A DNA stretch of 64,000 nucleotides from Mycolicibacterium neoaurum. GTDB lineage: Bacteria; Actinomycetota; Actinomycetes; Mycobacteriales; Mycobacteriaceae. Position 1 is the stretch's first letter. Each line of letters begins with the position of its first letter. A program made the translations under genes and the position numbers. The stretch covers positions 2,480,001 through 2,544,000 of the forward strand of contig NZ_JAQIIX010000002.1 in NCBI RefSeq assembly GCF_036946495.1, written 5' to 3'. Shown here piece after piece: positions 23,582 to 32,125 of this stretch. A model generated the notes under the pieces. That model was not told the origin of the DNA and ran no database searches. It saw only the letters and a program-made list of their open reading frames with translations.

Positions 23582-24696
23582 ACGTCACGCACATGTTGAG
23601 TACTGTCACCGCGGGCATCTTGTGCGCACTGCTGGTGGGTGGGTGTCAGTCACCGCCGCCCACTCAGGCGGGAAATGAGCAGGCCGCGGCGGCTTTGGCC
23701 GCGGAGGCTCGGGCCCGGGTGGACGCGGCAAAGGCCCCCGTCGCCGGGGGCGTCCCAGTCAGCAGTCCGCCTGTGCAATCCGGCAAGTTCGTGATCCTCA
23801 TTCCGTGTTCGCAGGCATCCGAGGGATGTGCGCAACCGGTGAAGGGTGCGGCGGAGGCAGCTCGGGAAATCGGCTGGCGAACCCAGATCATCGATGGAAA
23901 GGACACCGCCAGCACCCAGAACGCCGCAATACGCCAGGCAATCGCACTCAAGCCCGATGGCATCATCACCTTTGCCATCAACCCGAGCAGCGTTCAGGGT
24001 GCACTCGCCGAAGCCCGAAGTCAGGGTATCCCCGTGGTGGCGTCCTCGGCCACCGCGTCGAACATGGTGGCGTTCTCGGACAATCCCACGCCTGAGGCCT
24101 GGCGGCAGAGCGGTTCGCTGCTCGCGGACTACGCCATTTCCGAGACCCGAGGACAGGTGAAGGCATTGGTTCTGCACGACACGGGATTCGACGTGTTGGA
24201 CAACCGCCATGCCGGCTTCGTGGAGCAGCTACAAACGTGTTCGACCTGCCAGATTCTGGAAGACCAGACGTTCACGTTCTCGGATCTGGCCAACTCCGTA
24301 CCTCGACTGGTGCAGCAGATGGCCCAGCGGCATCCGGATTTCAACACCATCTACATCGACTACGACTACGCGGTGCCGACTCTTCTCCAAGGTCTGCGAT
24401 CGGTGAATGCGCAGGACAAGATCGTGCTGGGGTCCGACGGTACCTCAGCGGCCATCAAATTGATCCGCGACAGCGGTGGCCAGACCGCCACAACCGCTTT
24501 CGCGCTGGACTGGTTGGGGTGGTCGAGTGTCGATGCACTGAACCGAGTTTTCGCCGGTGGCGACCCGCAGGAGGCGGCCGGTGCGATTTCGGTCAAGCTG
24601 ATAGACCACGAAGTGGCACAGGGGATTTCGGGGCTGTGGACCGGGGATATGGATTTCCGTGACGGGTATCGGACGATGTGGGGCGCCGAATCGTGA
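23578..24696 (+). CDS. ABC importer substrate-binding lipoprotein (sugar-type, PBP1 fold)
   Basis: A 372-residue lipoprotein. The signal peptide ends with the lipobox LVGGC (Cys about residue 23). The mature part begins with an Ala-rich linker, then a type 1 periplasmic-binding fold: KFVILIPCSQASEGCAQPV, KPDGIITFAINP, GIPVVASSAT and TIYIDYDYAVPTLLQGL. This is the RbsB/Peripla_BP_4 class, which binds sugars but also autoinducer-2, purines, choline-like and aromatic ligands in other systems. Two Cys pairs (CSQASEGC and CSTCQ) are unusual and may form disulfides. It overlaps both the upstream NTF2-like gene and the downstream ATPase gene. Confidence 0.9.
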   Translation: MNVTHMLSTVTAGILCALLVGGCQSPPPTQAGNEQAAAALAAEARARVDAAKAPVAGGVPVSSPPVQSGKFVILIPCSQASEGCAQPVKGAAEAAREIGWRTQIIDGKDTASTQNAAIRQAIALKPDGIITFAINPSSVQGALAEARSQGIPVVASSATASNMVAFSDNPTPEAWRQSGSLLADYAISETRGQVKALVLHDTGFDVLDNRHAGFVEQLQTCSTCQILEDQTFTFSDLANSVPRLVQQMAQRHPDFNTIYIDYDYAVPTLLQGLRSVNAQDKIVLGSDGTSAAIKLIRDSGGQTATTAFALDWLGWSSVDALNRVFAGGDPQEAAGAISVKLIDHEVAQGISGLWTGDMDFRDGYRTMWGAES

Positions 24697-26204
24697 GCTC
24701 GTCGGATGCGGTGGTAAGCCTGCGGGGCATCACGAAGACCTTCGCCGCGCAGGTGGCGCTCGAGCACATCGGCGTCGACTTCGCGCCGGGTACGGTGCAT
24801 GCGTTGGCGGGTATGAACGGATCCGGTAAGTCCACGCTGGTCAAAGTCCTTGCCGGGGTGCACGCCCCCGATGCCGGCACGATCGAGGTGGCCGGCCGGC
24901 GGTTTCCGGCACTGACTCCGAAGCTGGCGCACCAGTTGGGTTTCCGATTCATCCACCAAGACCCGGGATTGTTCTCCGATCGGTCGGTGGCAGACAACAT
25001 CGCGGCGGGTGCTCGCTTCCGACACAGTTCGCGGCTGCGAGTCCGTGACGGTGCCGAACGCTCTGCGGCTCGTCGGGCGCTGGAAGAACTCGGCGTCACG
25101 CATATCGACCCGCGGACGATCATGCGCGACCTCTCGCCGACTGAACGGACCATGGTTGCCGTCGCTCGCGCAGTCCAGGACCTTTGGGACGGAATCGACC
25201 TGCGATTGCTCGTGCTCGACGAGCCGACGGCGTCGCTGCCGGAGAAGGAAGCCACTCGTGTTCAAGAGATCGTGACCTCGATCGCGGCGAAGGGTGTTGC
25301 CGTCGTGTACATCACCCACGATCTGACGACACTGGTCCGTCTTGCCCAATACGTCACGGTACTGCGTGACGGGTGCAAGGTCGGCACCGTCGAATCTCAC
25401 TCGATCGACGACCGCCAACTGGCCACGATGATGGCCGGCGCCGAACAGGAACTGCGTCCGGTGGTCCGTGGCCCCCGATCGACCGAGGTGGTGCTCGACT
25501 GTGTCGGATTGTCCGGTGGCCGTGTCGGCGGTATCGACATACAACTCCACCGGGGCGAGATCCTGGGCTTGGCGGGGCTGCTCGGTTCGGGCCGCAGCAC
25601 TACATTGCGGCTGATCGCCGGGGTTCAGGAACGCAGCACCGGCACCGTCGAGTTGGAGGGTGCCGCGGTCGTGGCCGGGCGACCGCGGGCCGCCGTCGCG
25701 CGGGGTATCGCGTTGGTTCCCGAGGATCGTCGTGCGCACGCGGCATTCAACGGGATGTCGATGGCGGACAACCTGATGATGGCATCGTTGCCGACAGTGG
25801 CCTCACCTTTTCGTATCGATCGGCGCGCCGAACGCGAGGCTGCAGTGCGCTTGTTGGCCGACTATGACGTGCGGCCCGCAGACCCGGACAAGCGCTTCTC
25901 CTTGTTCAGCGGTGGCAATCAACAGAAGGCGATCATCGCTCGCTGGTCTCGCACCACACCGAAGGTGCTGCTGCTCGACGAACCCACTCAAGGCGTCGAT
26001 GTGCACGCTCGACACCAGATTCACGATGCGATTCGTGCGTTGTCCGACACCGGCATGAGTGTGATCGTCGTGTCGTCGGATTTCGTGGAACTCGCCGAGC
26101 TCAGTGACCGAATCCTGATCCTGCGCCAAGGCCTGGTGAAGTCCCAGATCGTCGGAGAACGGGTCGACGAAGAAACCATCCTGCACCTTGCCGGTACCGC
26201 CTGA
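24693..26204 (+). CDS. Sugar-type ABC importer ATPase with two nucleotide-binding domains
   Basis: A 503-residue RbsA/MglA-like protein with two fused ATPase domains. Domain 1 has Walker A GMNGSGKST and Walker B LLVLDEPTASLP, but its signature is LSPTER rather than LSGGQ, a known variation of this class. Domain 2 has a degenerate Walker A (GLLGSGRST), a normal signature FSGGNQQKA and Walker B VLLLDEPTQG. Only some of the sites are likely to hydrolyse ATP, as in homologues. The GTG at 24693 makes a 4-bp overlap (GTGA) with the binding-protein gene; an ATG five codons upstream is the alternative. Confidence 0.93.
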   Translation: MSSSDAVVSLRGITKTFAAQVALEHIGVDFAPGTVHALAGMNGSGKSTLVKVLAGVHAPDAGTIEVAGRRFPALTPKLAHQLGFRFIHQDPGLFSDRSVADNIAAGARFRHSSRLRVRDGAERSAARRALEELGVTHIDPRTIMRDLSPTERTMVAVARAVQDLWDGIDLRLLVLDEPTASLPEKEATRVQEIVTSIAAKGVAVVYITHDLTTLVRLAQYVTVLRDGCKVGTVESHSIDDRQLATMMAGAEQELRPVVRGPRSTEVVLDCVGLSGGRVGGIDIQLHRGEILGLAGLLGSGRSTTLRLIAGVQERSTGTVELEGAAVVAGRPRAAVARGIALVPEDRRAHAAFNGMSMADNLMMASLPTVASPFRIDRRAEREAAVRLLADYDVRPADPDKRFSLFSGGNQQKAIIARWSRTTPKVLLLDEPTQGVDVHARHQIHDAIRALSDTGMSVIVVSSDFVELAELSDRILILRQGLVKSQIVGERVDEETILHLAGTA

Positions 26205-26223
26205 AAGATTGGAACCAACTCCG

Positions 26224-27252
26224 ATGTCCCTGGATCCCAACCCCACCGATGCACCCCCACAACGTCGTCGGCTCCCCGACGAACCCCCCAAGGCAGCGTC
26301 GCGACGAATGTATGCCGCACTGGCACCACGGTGGCTGGGGTTTTACGTTCTGGTCGGGCTAATCATCCTGTTCAGCACGTTGCTGCCCTACACGTTCCCG
26401 ACGACCGCCAACGCCAGCGCGATTCTCGGTAACGAATCAGTCGGGATGATGCTCGCCATCGCCCTGCTGATTCCGGTGGTAGCCGGACATTTCGATCTCT
26501 CGGTGGCCAGCATCCTGACACTGGCGATGATCGCATCCATCGGGCTGTTCCAGTTCTTCTCGGCTCCGGTCTGGGTGGCGTGTCTCGCGGGGCCCGTCAT
26601 CGGCGCGGGTATCGGCTTGATCAACGGCTTTTGCGTGGCGTGGCTGAAGATCAACTCGCTGGTCGCGACGTTGGCCACCGGCAGTTGCGCGTTGGGCGCG
26701 GCATTGTGGTGGACCAATGGTTCGATCTTTGCGGAGAACGTACCTGCCTCATTCAGGGCATTGGGTGAACGCGTGCTCGGCATTCCCTTGCCGGTCGTCT
26801 ACACGCTCGTCGTGTGCGTGATCGCGTGGTGGACACTGGAGCGAACCCCGGTCGGTCGCTATCTGTACGCCATCGGTGACAATCCTGACGCAGCGCGGCT
26901 GGTCGGCCTACCCACAGCGGGACTGACGACCGCGTCCTTCGTGGCATCCGGCACCATCGCCGGAACGGCCGGTGTCATTCAGGCGGCGATACTGGGCTCG
27001 GGCAATCCGCAAGTGGGCGCCAGCTTCCTGTTGCCGGCGTTCGCGGCGGTTTTCCTGGGAGCAACCGTCTTCCATATCGGACGCTACAACGTCGTCGGCA
27101 CCGTGGTGGCCGTTCTGCTGCTGGCGGTGATGGTCGCCGGTTTGCAGCAGTTCGGCTTGCCGTTCTATATCGAACCCTTGCTCAAGGGCGCCATCCTGTT
27201 GGCGGCAGTGGCATTCACAACCGGTCGATTCTCGGGAAAGGCGCAACAATGA
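26224..27252 (+). CDS. Sugar-type ABC importer permease (RbsC family)
   Basis: A 342-residue integral membrane protein with about ten helices. It has VVAGHFDLSVASILTLAMI, the DLSVG-like segment typical of RbsC-type permeases, GLINGFCVAWLKINSLVATLATG and YAIGDNPDAARLVGLPT, the coupling loop to the ATPase. Only one permease gene is present, so it should act as a homodimer. The ATG at 26224 is chosen; an in-frame TTG at 26188 inside the ATPase gene is unlikely. Its stop overlaps the next NTF2-like gene (ATGA). With the two genes before it, it makes a complete importer. Confidence 0.92.
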   Translation: MSLDPNPTDAPPQRRRLPDEPPKAASRRMYAALAPRWLGFYVLVGLIILFSTLLPYTFPTTANASAILGNESVGMMLAIALLIPVVAGHFDLSVASILTLAMIASIGLFQFFSAPVWVACLAGPVIGAGIGLINGFCVAWLKINSLVATLATGSCALGAALWWTNGSIFAENVPASFRALGERVLGIPLPVVYTLVVCVIAWWTLERTPVGRYLYAIGDNPDAARLVGLPTAGLTTASFVASGTIAGTAGVIQAAILGSGNPQVGASFLLPAFAAVFLGATVFHIGRYNVVGTVVAVLLLAVMVAGLQQFGLPFYIEPLLKGAILLAAVAFTTGRFSGKAQQ

Positions 27253-27746
27253 CCGACCCCATGGCCGCCGTGCGTCAACGCCTGGACCTACTGGAGGCCC
27301 GTGAAGACATCCGTCGTCTCAAACACCGCTACGCCTACATCTGCGATACCGGTTACGACGGTGACGCCTTCGCCAATCTGTTCACACCAGAGGGTATTTG
27401 GGAATCGAACACGTTTGGTCTCGTCCGCGGACACCGGGAGATCCGCGATTTCATCAACAGGATCGGTGATACCGAATACTCCTGGGCAATCCACTATATG
27501 ACCTGCCTGGAGGTCGATCTCGACGAGAGTGCGACCGTCGCTACGGGAACCTGGCAGCTGCTTCAACTGTGTACGCGGATCTCCTCACTCGAGCCCGAAC
27601 CGGTGCTCGCGACAGCGATCTACCACGACGACCTCGTCAAAACCGACGACGGATGGCGATTCCTAAAGGTGTCGGCCACCTTCCAACACGTGACCGACAT
27701 GCGGAGCGGCTGGGGGCCAAACCTGCTTCCCGGGCTGGTGAAGTGA
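27249..27746 (+). CDS. SnoaL/NTF2-like protein, copy 2
   Basis: A 165-residue NTF2-like protein: LEAREDIRRLKHRYAYICDTGYDGDAF, NLFTPEGIWESN, RGHREIRDFINRIGD and YHDDLVKTDDGWRFLKV, each separated by short loops. It shares motif order with the protein encoded at 23030-23581 (R-Y-A-H/Y-x-C-D-S/T-G-Y; W-A-x-H; KTD-x-GWR). The two are likely products of an old duplication now on either side of the ABC genes; they could be two enzymes in sequence or a heteromer. It overlaps the permease gene and the amidase gene by 4 bp each. Confidence 0.82.
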   Translation: MTDPMAAVRQRLDLLEAREDIRRLKHRYAYICDTGYDGDAFANLFTPEGIWESNTFGLVRGHREIRDFINRIGDTEYSWAIHYMTCLEVDLDESATVATGTWQLLQLCTRISSLEPEPVLATAIYHDDLVKTDDGWRFLKVSATFQHVTDMRSGWGPNLLPGLVK

Positions 27747-29209
27747 GACCCTCGGTTATGGCCGACGAGCACTTGGAGTTGACGACGTTCGCGGATGCCA
27801 TCGCATCCATGCTGGATTCCCTGGCCGACGTCGCGCCGCTTCCGTCCGCGGCCACGACGCACCGAAAGGATCTCGGTCCTGCACGTCATCACGAAGACCC
27901 CTGTAATGCGTTGGTGCGCCGAACGCACGTGGTCGGGACGGCTCCAGGGCCATTGAGCGATATGCGCGTGAGCGTGAAGGACTCCATCGCGATGGCGGGC
28001 ATACCGTTGACCTGTGGCTCAGCGGTATTGCGGGATTTCACGCCTACCGGCGATGCAACAGTCGTACGCAGATTGCTCGACGGGGGCGCGACAATCACCG
28101 CCGTCACCAACATGGACGACCTTGCCTTCGCAGGCTCAGGCGACACCAGCGTCTACGGTCCGACCCTCAACCCCCACGACCGGTCATTGTTGGCAGGCGG
28201 TTCCTCGGGAGGGGCCGCCGCCAGTCTGCTCTACGAGGACGATGATCTGGCCGTAGGTACGGATCAGGGAGGATCCGTCAGGGTCCCCGCCTCCTGGTGC
28301 GGAACTCTCGGGTTCAAACCGACACACGGCCTGATCCCGTACACGGGTGTCGCTCCGATGGAGCCGACATTGGACCACGTCGGGCTGTTGTCCCGGTCGG
28401 TCGAGCCCTTGACCCGGGCGCTGACAGTCGTAGCGGGACCCGACGGACAGGACCTGCGCCAGCATCGGTGTTTCCGCTCAGTGCCGTCGGCGCTGACCGA
28501 CCGTTCATCTGTCGACCTCGGCAACACCCGGCTACGGATCGTCACCGTGACCCGCAACACCGCAGATGCGCCCGTCCGCGCTGCCTTCGATGACGTCGTC
28601 GAGCGGCTGCGCTCCGCGGGAGCCAAGATCGGGACAACCGAACTCGATCCGGCAGAACTCGGTCCGGTGGGCACCGGGCTCTTTGTCGAAGGTATGCGGC
28701 ACACCATCGAGGGCGTCCACCCGGCTTACGGGGGATCCGAATACCAGTGGGTCGAGTACACCGAGGCCCTGCGCAAGGGCATCCGCGATCGTCACGATGA
28801 GCTGAGCCCCCAGATCAAGGCGACGCTGTTGGCAGCCGGGACCTTGCACGGTTCCAGTCCGAACCGTGCCTACAGTCGCGCGGTGATGGCGGCTGAGCGT
28901 CTGCGGACGAGCTATCGCGCCGCACTCGAGGAGGCCGATTTCCTGATCGAGCCCACGGTGCCCTCGCTGCCGGTGGCAGTTTCACGCGGACTGATTTCAG
29001 TGGCAGGCCTGGCAGACCGAGCGTGGGCACCGCTGGCGAACACCGTTGGCGCCAACATCGCCGGACTACCGTCCATCTCCTTGCCGCTGGGAACGAGTCA
29101 CGGACTTCCCGTCGGAATCATGGTCACAGGTAAGCCGTGGCACGACTGGGCCCTGCTTGAGTTTGCCGCCTCCTGTGAGCAACAGCTCGGTTGGGTGAAG
29201 CCTGCGTGA
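27743..29209 (+). CDS. Amidase signature family hydrolase
   Basis: A 488-residue amidase. The catalytic triad is visible: Lys in RVSVKDSIAMAG, the cis-Ser in AGGSSGGAAAS and the nucleophile Ser in GTDQGGSVRVPA. GFKPTHGLIPYTG follows as in the family. Members hydrolyse amides, carbamates or allophanate, and GatA belongs here too, but no gatB or gatC is nearby, so this is a catabolic amidase. The GTG at 27743 overlaps the NTF2-like stop (GTGA); an ATG lies at 27758. It ends the rightward operon. In context it probably opens or releases an amide of the imported substrate. Confidence 0.92.
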   Translation: MRPSVMADEHLELTTFADAIASMLDSLADVAPLPSAATTHRKDLGPARHHEDPCNALVRRTHVVGTAPGPLSDMRVSVKDSIAMAGIPLTCGSAVLRDFTPTGDATVVRRLLDGGATITAVTNMDDLAFAGSGDTSVYGPTLNPHDRSLLAGGSSGGAAASLLYEDDDLAVGTDQGGSVRVPASWCGTLGFKPTHGLIPYTGVAPMEPTLDHVGLLSRSVEPLTRALTVVAGPDGQDLRQHRCFRSVPSALTDRSSVDLGNTRLRIVTVTRNTADAPVRAAFDDVVERLRSAGAKIGTTELDPAELGPVGTGLFVEGMRHTIEGVHPAYGGSEYQWVEYTEALRKGIRDRHDELSPQIKATLLAAGTLHGSSPNRAYSRAVMAAERLRTSYRAALEEADFLIEPTVPSLPVAVSRGLISVAGLADRAWAPLANTVGANIAGLPSISLPLGTSHGLPVGIMVTGKPWHDWALLEFAASCEQQLGWVKPA

Positions 29210-29227
29210 CACAGAACCGGCGCGGTG

Positions 29228-29842
29228 TCAGACCGCCGCGACGTCCGGCGTCAGCAGAAACAGCCCGGCGACCGTCTGGTCGTCGCGGAAGGTGATGCGG
29301 GCGATGTACTCGCCTGCTTCGAACTGAAGTCGCGTGTTGGTCGTGGTGAAGTCACCCGCCCGCACGGCGTCGATGTCCCCGTGGCCTTCGTAGGACCCGA
29401 CCAGCCCGACGATGTGCACCCACCCTTCGGCGAGTCCGGCGTCGGTGAGTCGATCGCGCATGGTCTCGTCGAAGCGCGCGCTGACATCGGCCCAACGCGC
29501 GTTCGCGAGATCATCGATGATGGCCAGCGTCAGCTCCGTGGCCTGCGGAAGTGGGGTCGTGTTCATGGCTTCTCCCGTCCGTGGGTCGATCGGTTTGCCG
29601 AACCGCTGAAAGGCGGCCTGGCGGGTGATGCCGAGTACATCGCCGACCTGCTGCCAGGTGTGGCCCGCCGCGCGTGCCTGCTGCACCGCGGCGACGAGCA
29701 GGCTCTCGGCGTCGTCTTTGACCTCACGGGCGATGGTCACCGTCGCGAGTGGGTCGTGGTCGGCGCCGAGGATCGGTGCGGCCACCAGCTGTCCGAGCCT
29801 GCGGTGGAGCAGTTGGGCGGCGGCGAACGGTGAATCGGTCAT
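29228..29842 (-). CDS. HTH protein with C-terminal DUF3887 domain
   Basis: A 204-residue protein. The middle holds a helix-turn-helix that looks like sigma-70 region 4 (AAGHTWQQVGDVLGITRQAAFQRFG, split after the turn, about residues 57-82). The C-terminal part, from PLPQATELTLAIID onward, follows the DUF3887 pattern (NTF2-like, ligand-binding in related proteins). So it is probably a one-component transcription regulator. Two inverted repeats of the form TGTCAAT-N5-ATTGAC lie directly upstream of its start, strongly suggesting autoregulation. It converges with the amidase gene with only 18 bp between stops. Confidence 0.8.
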   Translation of the reverse strand: MTDSPFAAAQLLHRRLGQLVAAPILGADHDPLATVTIAREVKDDAESLLVAAVQQARAAGHTWQQVGDVLGITRQAAFQRFGKPIDPRTGEAMNTTPLPQATELTLAIIDDLANARWADVSARFDETMRDRLTDAGLAEGWVHIVGLVGSYEGHGDIDAVRAGDFTTTNTRLQFEAGEYIARITFRDDQTVAGLFLLTPDVAAV

Positions 29843-29844
29843 GC

Positions 29845-29892
29845 TGTCAATAATTGATTGACAATGGGGTGTTTGTCAATGAAAAATTGACG
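29845..29892. promoter_or_regulatory. Tandem operator: two TGTCAAT-N5-ATTGACA inverted repeats
   Basis: Site 1 (29845-29863) is a perfect 7-bp inverted repeat with a 5-nt spacer. Site 2 (29874-29892) has the same arms with one mismatch at the outer end. The centres are 29 bp apart, close to three helical turns, so two dimers would sit on one face. They lie between the HTH-DUF3887 gene start and the end of the ferredoxin gene, in an AT-rich patch. Confidence 0.78.
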
Positions 29893-29895
29893 AAG

Positions 29896-30096
29896 CTATT
29901 CGAAAGCGGTTATCGCCCCCGCCGGGCACAGCTGCGCGGCGCGGCGAGCGCGCGGCTCCTCATCGGCGGGCACCTCGGCGGCGAGCACCACGACGATGCC
30001 GTCGTCGTCCTGATCGAACAAGGCGTCGGCGGTCATCACGCAGTTGCCCGCGCCTATGCAGCACTCCCGGTCGGCATCTATGCGCATCGCCGTCAC
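29896..30096 (-). CDS. Small [3Fe-4S] ferredoxin, P450-associated
   Basis: A ferredoxin of 66 residues with three cluster cysteines: C-x5-C in CIGAGNC and the final Cys in LCPAGAI. The second canonical Cys position is Ala, which gives a [3Fe-4S] cluster, as in most mycobacterial P450 redox partners. It is acidic, as expected for docking to a reductase and P450. The GTG at 30096 overlaps the P450 stop by 4 bp (GTGA), so it was translated together with the P450; an internal ATG at 30087 is an alternative start. With the P450 frameshifted, its function is in doubt. Confidence 0.87.
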   Translation of the reverse strand: MTAMRIDADRECCIGAGNCVMTADALFDQDDDGIVVVLAAEVPADEEPRARRAAQLCPAGAITAFE

Positions 30097-31299
30097 CACC
30101 GCACCGACAACGACCGCAGGCCGTAGATGAAGTGGAACGACCGGTAGTCGATGTCCTCGGCGGACTCGGCCACCGCCAGGCCGGGGAACCGGCGGAACAG
30201 CGCGGGGAACGCGATGCGCATCTCCATCCGCGCCAGCGGCGCGCCCAGACAGTGGTGAATCCCGTGCCCGAATGCCAGATGGCCCGCGGCGCCCCGGCGG
30301 ATGTCCAATTCGTCGGGATAATCGACAAAGGCGGGATCGCGGTTACCGGCGGGCAGGGAGGCGAAGACCAGCATCCCCGCCGGTATCGTCACCCCCCGCG
30401 ACATCCACTTCGGCGGTGGTGAACCGTGGAATCGCGTGGTGCACCACCGAAAGCCAGCGCAACAACTCTTCGATCGCGGGACCGATCGCATCGGGATCGT
30501 CACGCACCATGGCCAACTGCTCCGGTGAGCGCAGTAGCGCCAATGTGCCCAGGCCCAGCATGTTCGATGTCGTCTCGTGCCCGGCCAGCAGCAGAAGCCC
30601 TGCGATGCCGACCAATTCGTCGTCACTGAGGTGCGCGCCGTGCTCACGGATCAGCATCCCGAGGATGTCCTCACCCGGTGACCGTCGCGCACTGCTTACC
30701 AAACTGTGCATGTACTCGCGGCTTTGGCGCTGTAGTTCCATCCGTTCGGCGATCGGCAACGCCAGATCGAGCTGACGGGCCGAGCGCTGCTCGAATTCGG
30801 GCCGATCCTCGACGGGGACACCGAGAAGCTCGCAGATCACCAAAGACGGTACGGGTAGCGCGAATTGGGATATCAGGTCGGCTGGAGCGCCCGCGGCTTC
30901 CATCGCGTCGAGGCGTTCATCGACGATCTCGGCGATCCGGGGCTCAAGGCGTTTCATCCGCCGGATGGTGAACTCCGGGGTGAGCATCCGGCGTAACCGC
31001 TGATGCTCGGGCGGATCGAGCCCGAGCAGATTACCGGCGCGGGCTCGGGCCAGCTCCTCGTCGGACATCGGCGGCGCGCCGGGAAGGGCGAACCCCGGCG
31101 GCCGGGAATTGGAGAAGTGCTCGTGATCGGCGAGGACAGCCTTGACGTCCTCGTAGCGGGTGACCAGATACACCGGATTGCCCAACGCGCTTACCACCGA
31201 CTGGACGCCGGCACCGTCGCGGATCTCACCGAGTTCGGGAACCGGATCGAACCCGTTGCGACGCATGTGGACCGGTGGCAGCATTTGGCTGGCTGTCAT
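30093..31299 (-). pseudogene. Cytochrome P450, frameshifted at a G6 run
   Basis: Two overlapping frames together make one P450 of about 401 residues. The first frame (from 31299) has AGHETTS of the I helix and EELLRW (ExxR), then runs out at 30343. The second frame carries FGHGIHHCLGAP, the heme-binding Cys motif, to the stop at 30093. They join at a run of six C on the plus strand (30392-30397): with five, the protein reads DVAGVTIPAGMLV, the normal P450 sequence. So a single inserted base breaks the gene. It may be a real recent inactivation, a phase-variable site or a sequencing error. The substrate is unknown. A GTG at 31305 is an alternative start. Confidence 0.88.
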
Positions 31300-31308
31300 G
31301 TCCACACG

Positions 31309-32115
31309 CTACGCGCTGAGGATGAAGTCCGAGATCAGGGCATTGACGAGGGTCGGGTTCTCCAGTGCGGCCAGATGGGCGACCCCGTCGAGGACCACGC
31401 TCGACGATCCGGGGATCGCCGAGGCCATCGCCAGCGTCTCGGCCACCGGGAACGTCGCGTCCTCGGCACCGGCGACCACCAGCGCCGGGGTGCGCACGCC
31501 GCCCAACAACTCCCGCTGGTCCGGTCGGTGCGGTACCACGCTGGTGACCGCCCACGAACACGATGCGACATCCACCGACCGGACCGCCGCGCGCACATAG
31601 GCAACCACTTCGGGACGTTCCCGCATGGTGGTCGGGCCGAGAAAGGCCTTCAGCACCTCGCGGGTCAAGGGGCCGCGGATACCGCCGAGGGCTTTGGCCA
31701 CCCGCAGCAGTGCCCCGTACTCCAGGCGCTGTCGCCATCCGGCGGCCGAGGCGGTGCAGTTCATCAACACCGAGAACCCGGCCCGCTCGGGGTGCAACGC
31801 GGCGAACGTTCCGCCGATCATGCCTCCCCAGGAGTTCCCCACGAAATGTCCCTGATTGGCGCCCAGCGCGTCCAGCACATCCACCACGCACTGTGCGCAG
31901 TCCTCGAAAGTGAAGGGTGCAGAGAGCTTTTCGCTCGCGCCGTGACCCGGCGGGTCGATCAGCACGACCTTGAGGTGATCACGGAACGCCGCTGCCTGCG
32001 CCGACCACATATCGCCGGTCATCAACAGGCTCGGCCAGAACACCATCGCGTCGCCGGCTCCGTCGACCTGGACCCGCAACCGCCCCAACCGCGTCGCGAT
32101 GGTTCGTGACTCCAC
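31309..32115 (-). CDS. Alpha/beta hydrolase
   Basis: A 268-residue alpha/beta-hydrolase fold protein. The nucleophile elbow is GNSWGG (Ser about residue 96), the acid Asp is expected in VAGAEDATFPV and the catalytic His in DGVAHLAALENP. The oxyanion region is less typical (FWPSLLMTGDMW instead of HG). The pattern is near the 3-oxoadipate enol-lactonase/haloperoxidase-like group, but this alone does not tell the substrate. It ends 10 bp before the P450 start, so it may belong to the same operon as the P450 and ferredoxin. Its start is 10 bp after the MMPL gene's stop, so all may be co-transcribed. Confidence 0.85.
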   Translation of the reverse strand: MESRTIATRLGRLRVQVDGAGDAMVFWPSLLMTGDMWSAQAAAFRDHLKVVLIDPPGHGASEKLSAPFTFEDCAQCVVDVLDALGANQGHFVGNSWGGMIGGTFAALHPERAGFSVLMNCTASAAGWRQRLEYGALLRVAKALGGIRGPLTREVLKAFLGPTTMRERPEVVAYVRAAVRSVDVASCSWAVTSVVPHRPDQRELLGGVRTPALVVAGAEDATFPVAETLAMASAIPGSSSVVLDGVAHLAALENPTLVNALISDFILSA

Positions 32116-32125
32116 GGCTCACACG

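Noticed and set aside
29207..29230. TGACAC-N12-GTGTCA repeat between the amidase and HTH genes as a terminator
   Set aside because: The 6-bp stem with a 12-nt loop is weak and holds both stop codons, so it may simply be chance symmetry.
30343..30420. Programmed frameshift in the P450
   Set aside because: No slippery heptamer or downstream pseudoknot is obvious and P450s are not known to use one; an indel or read error is simpler.
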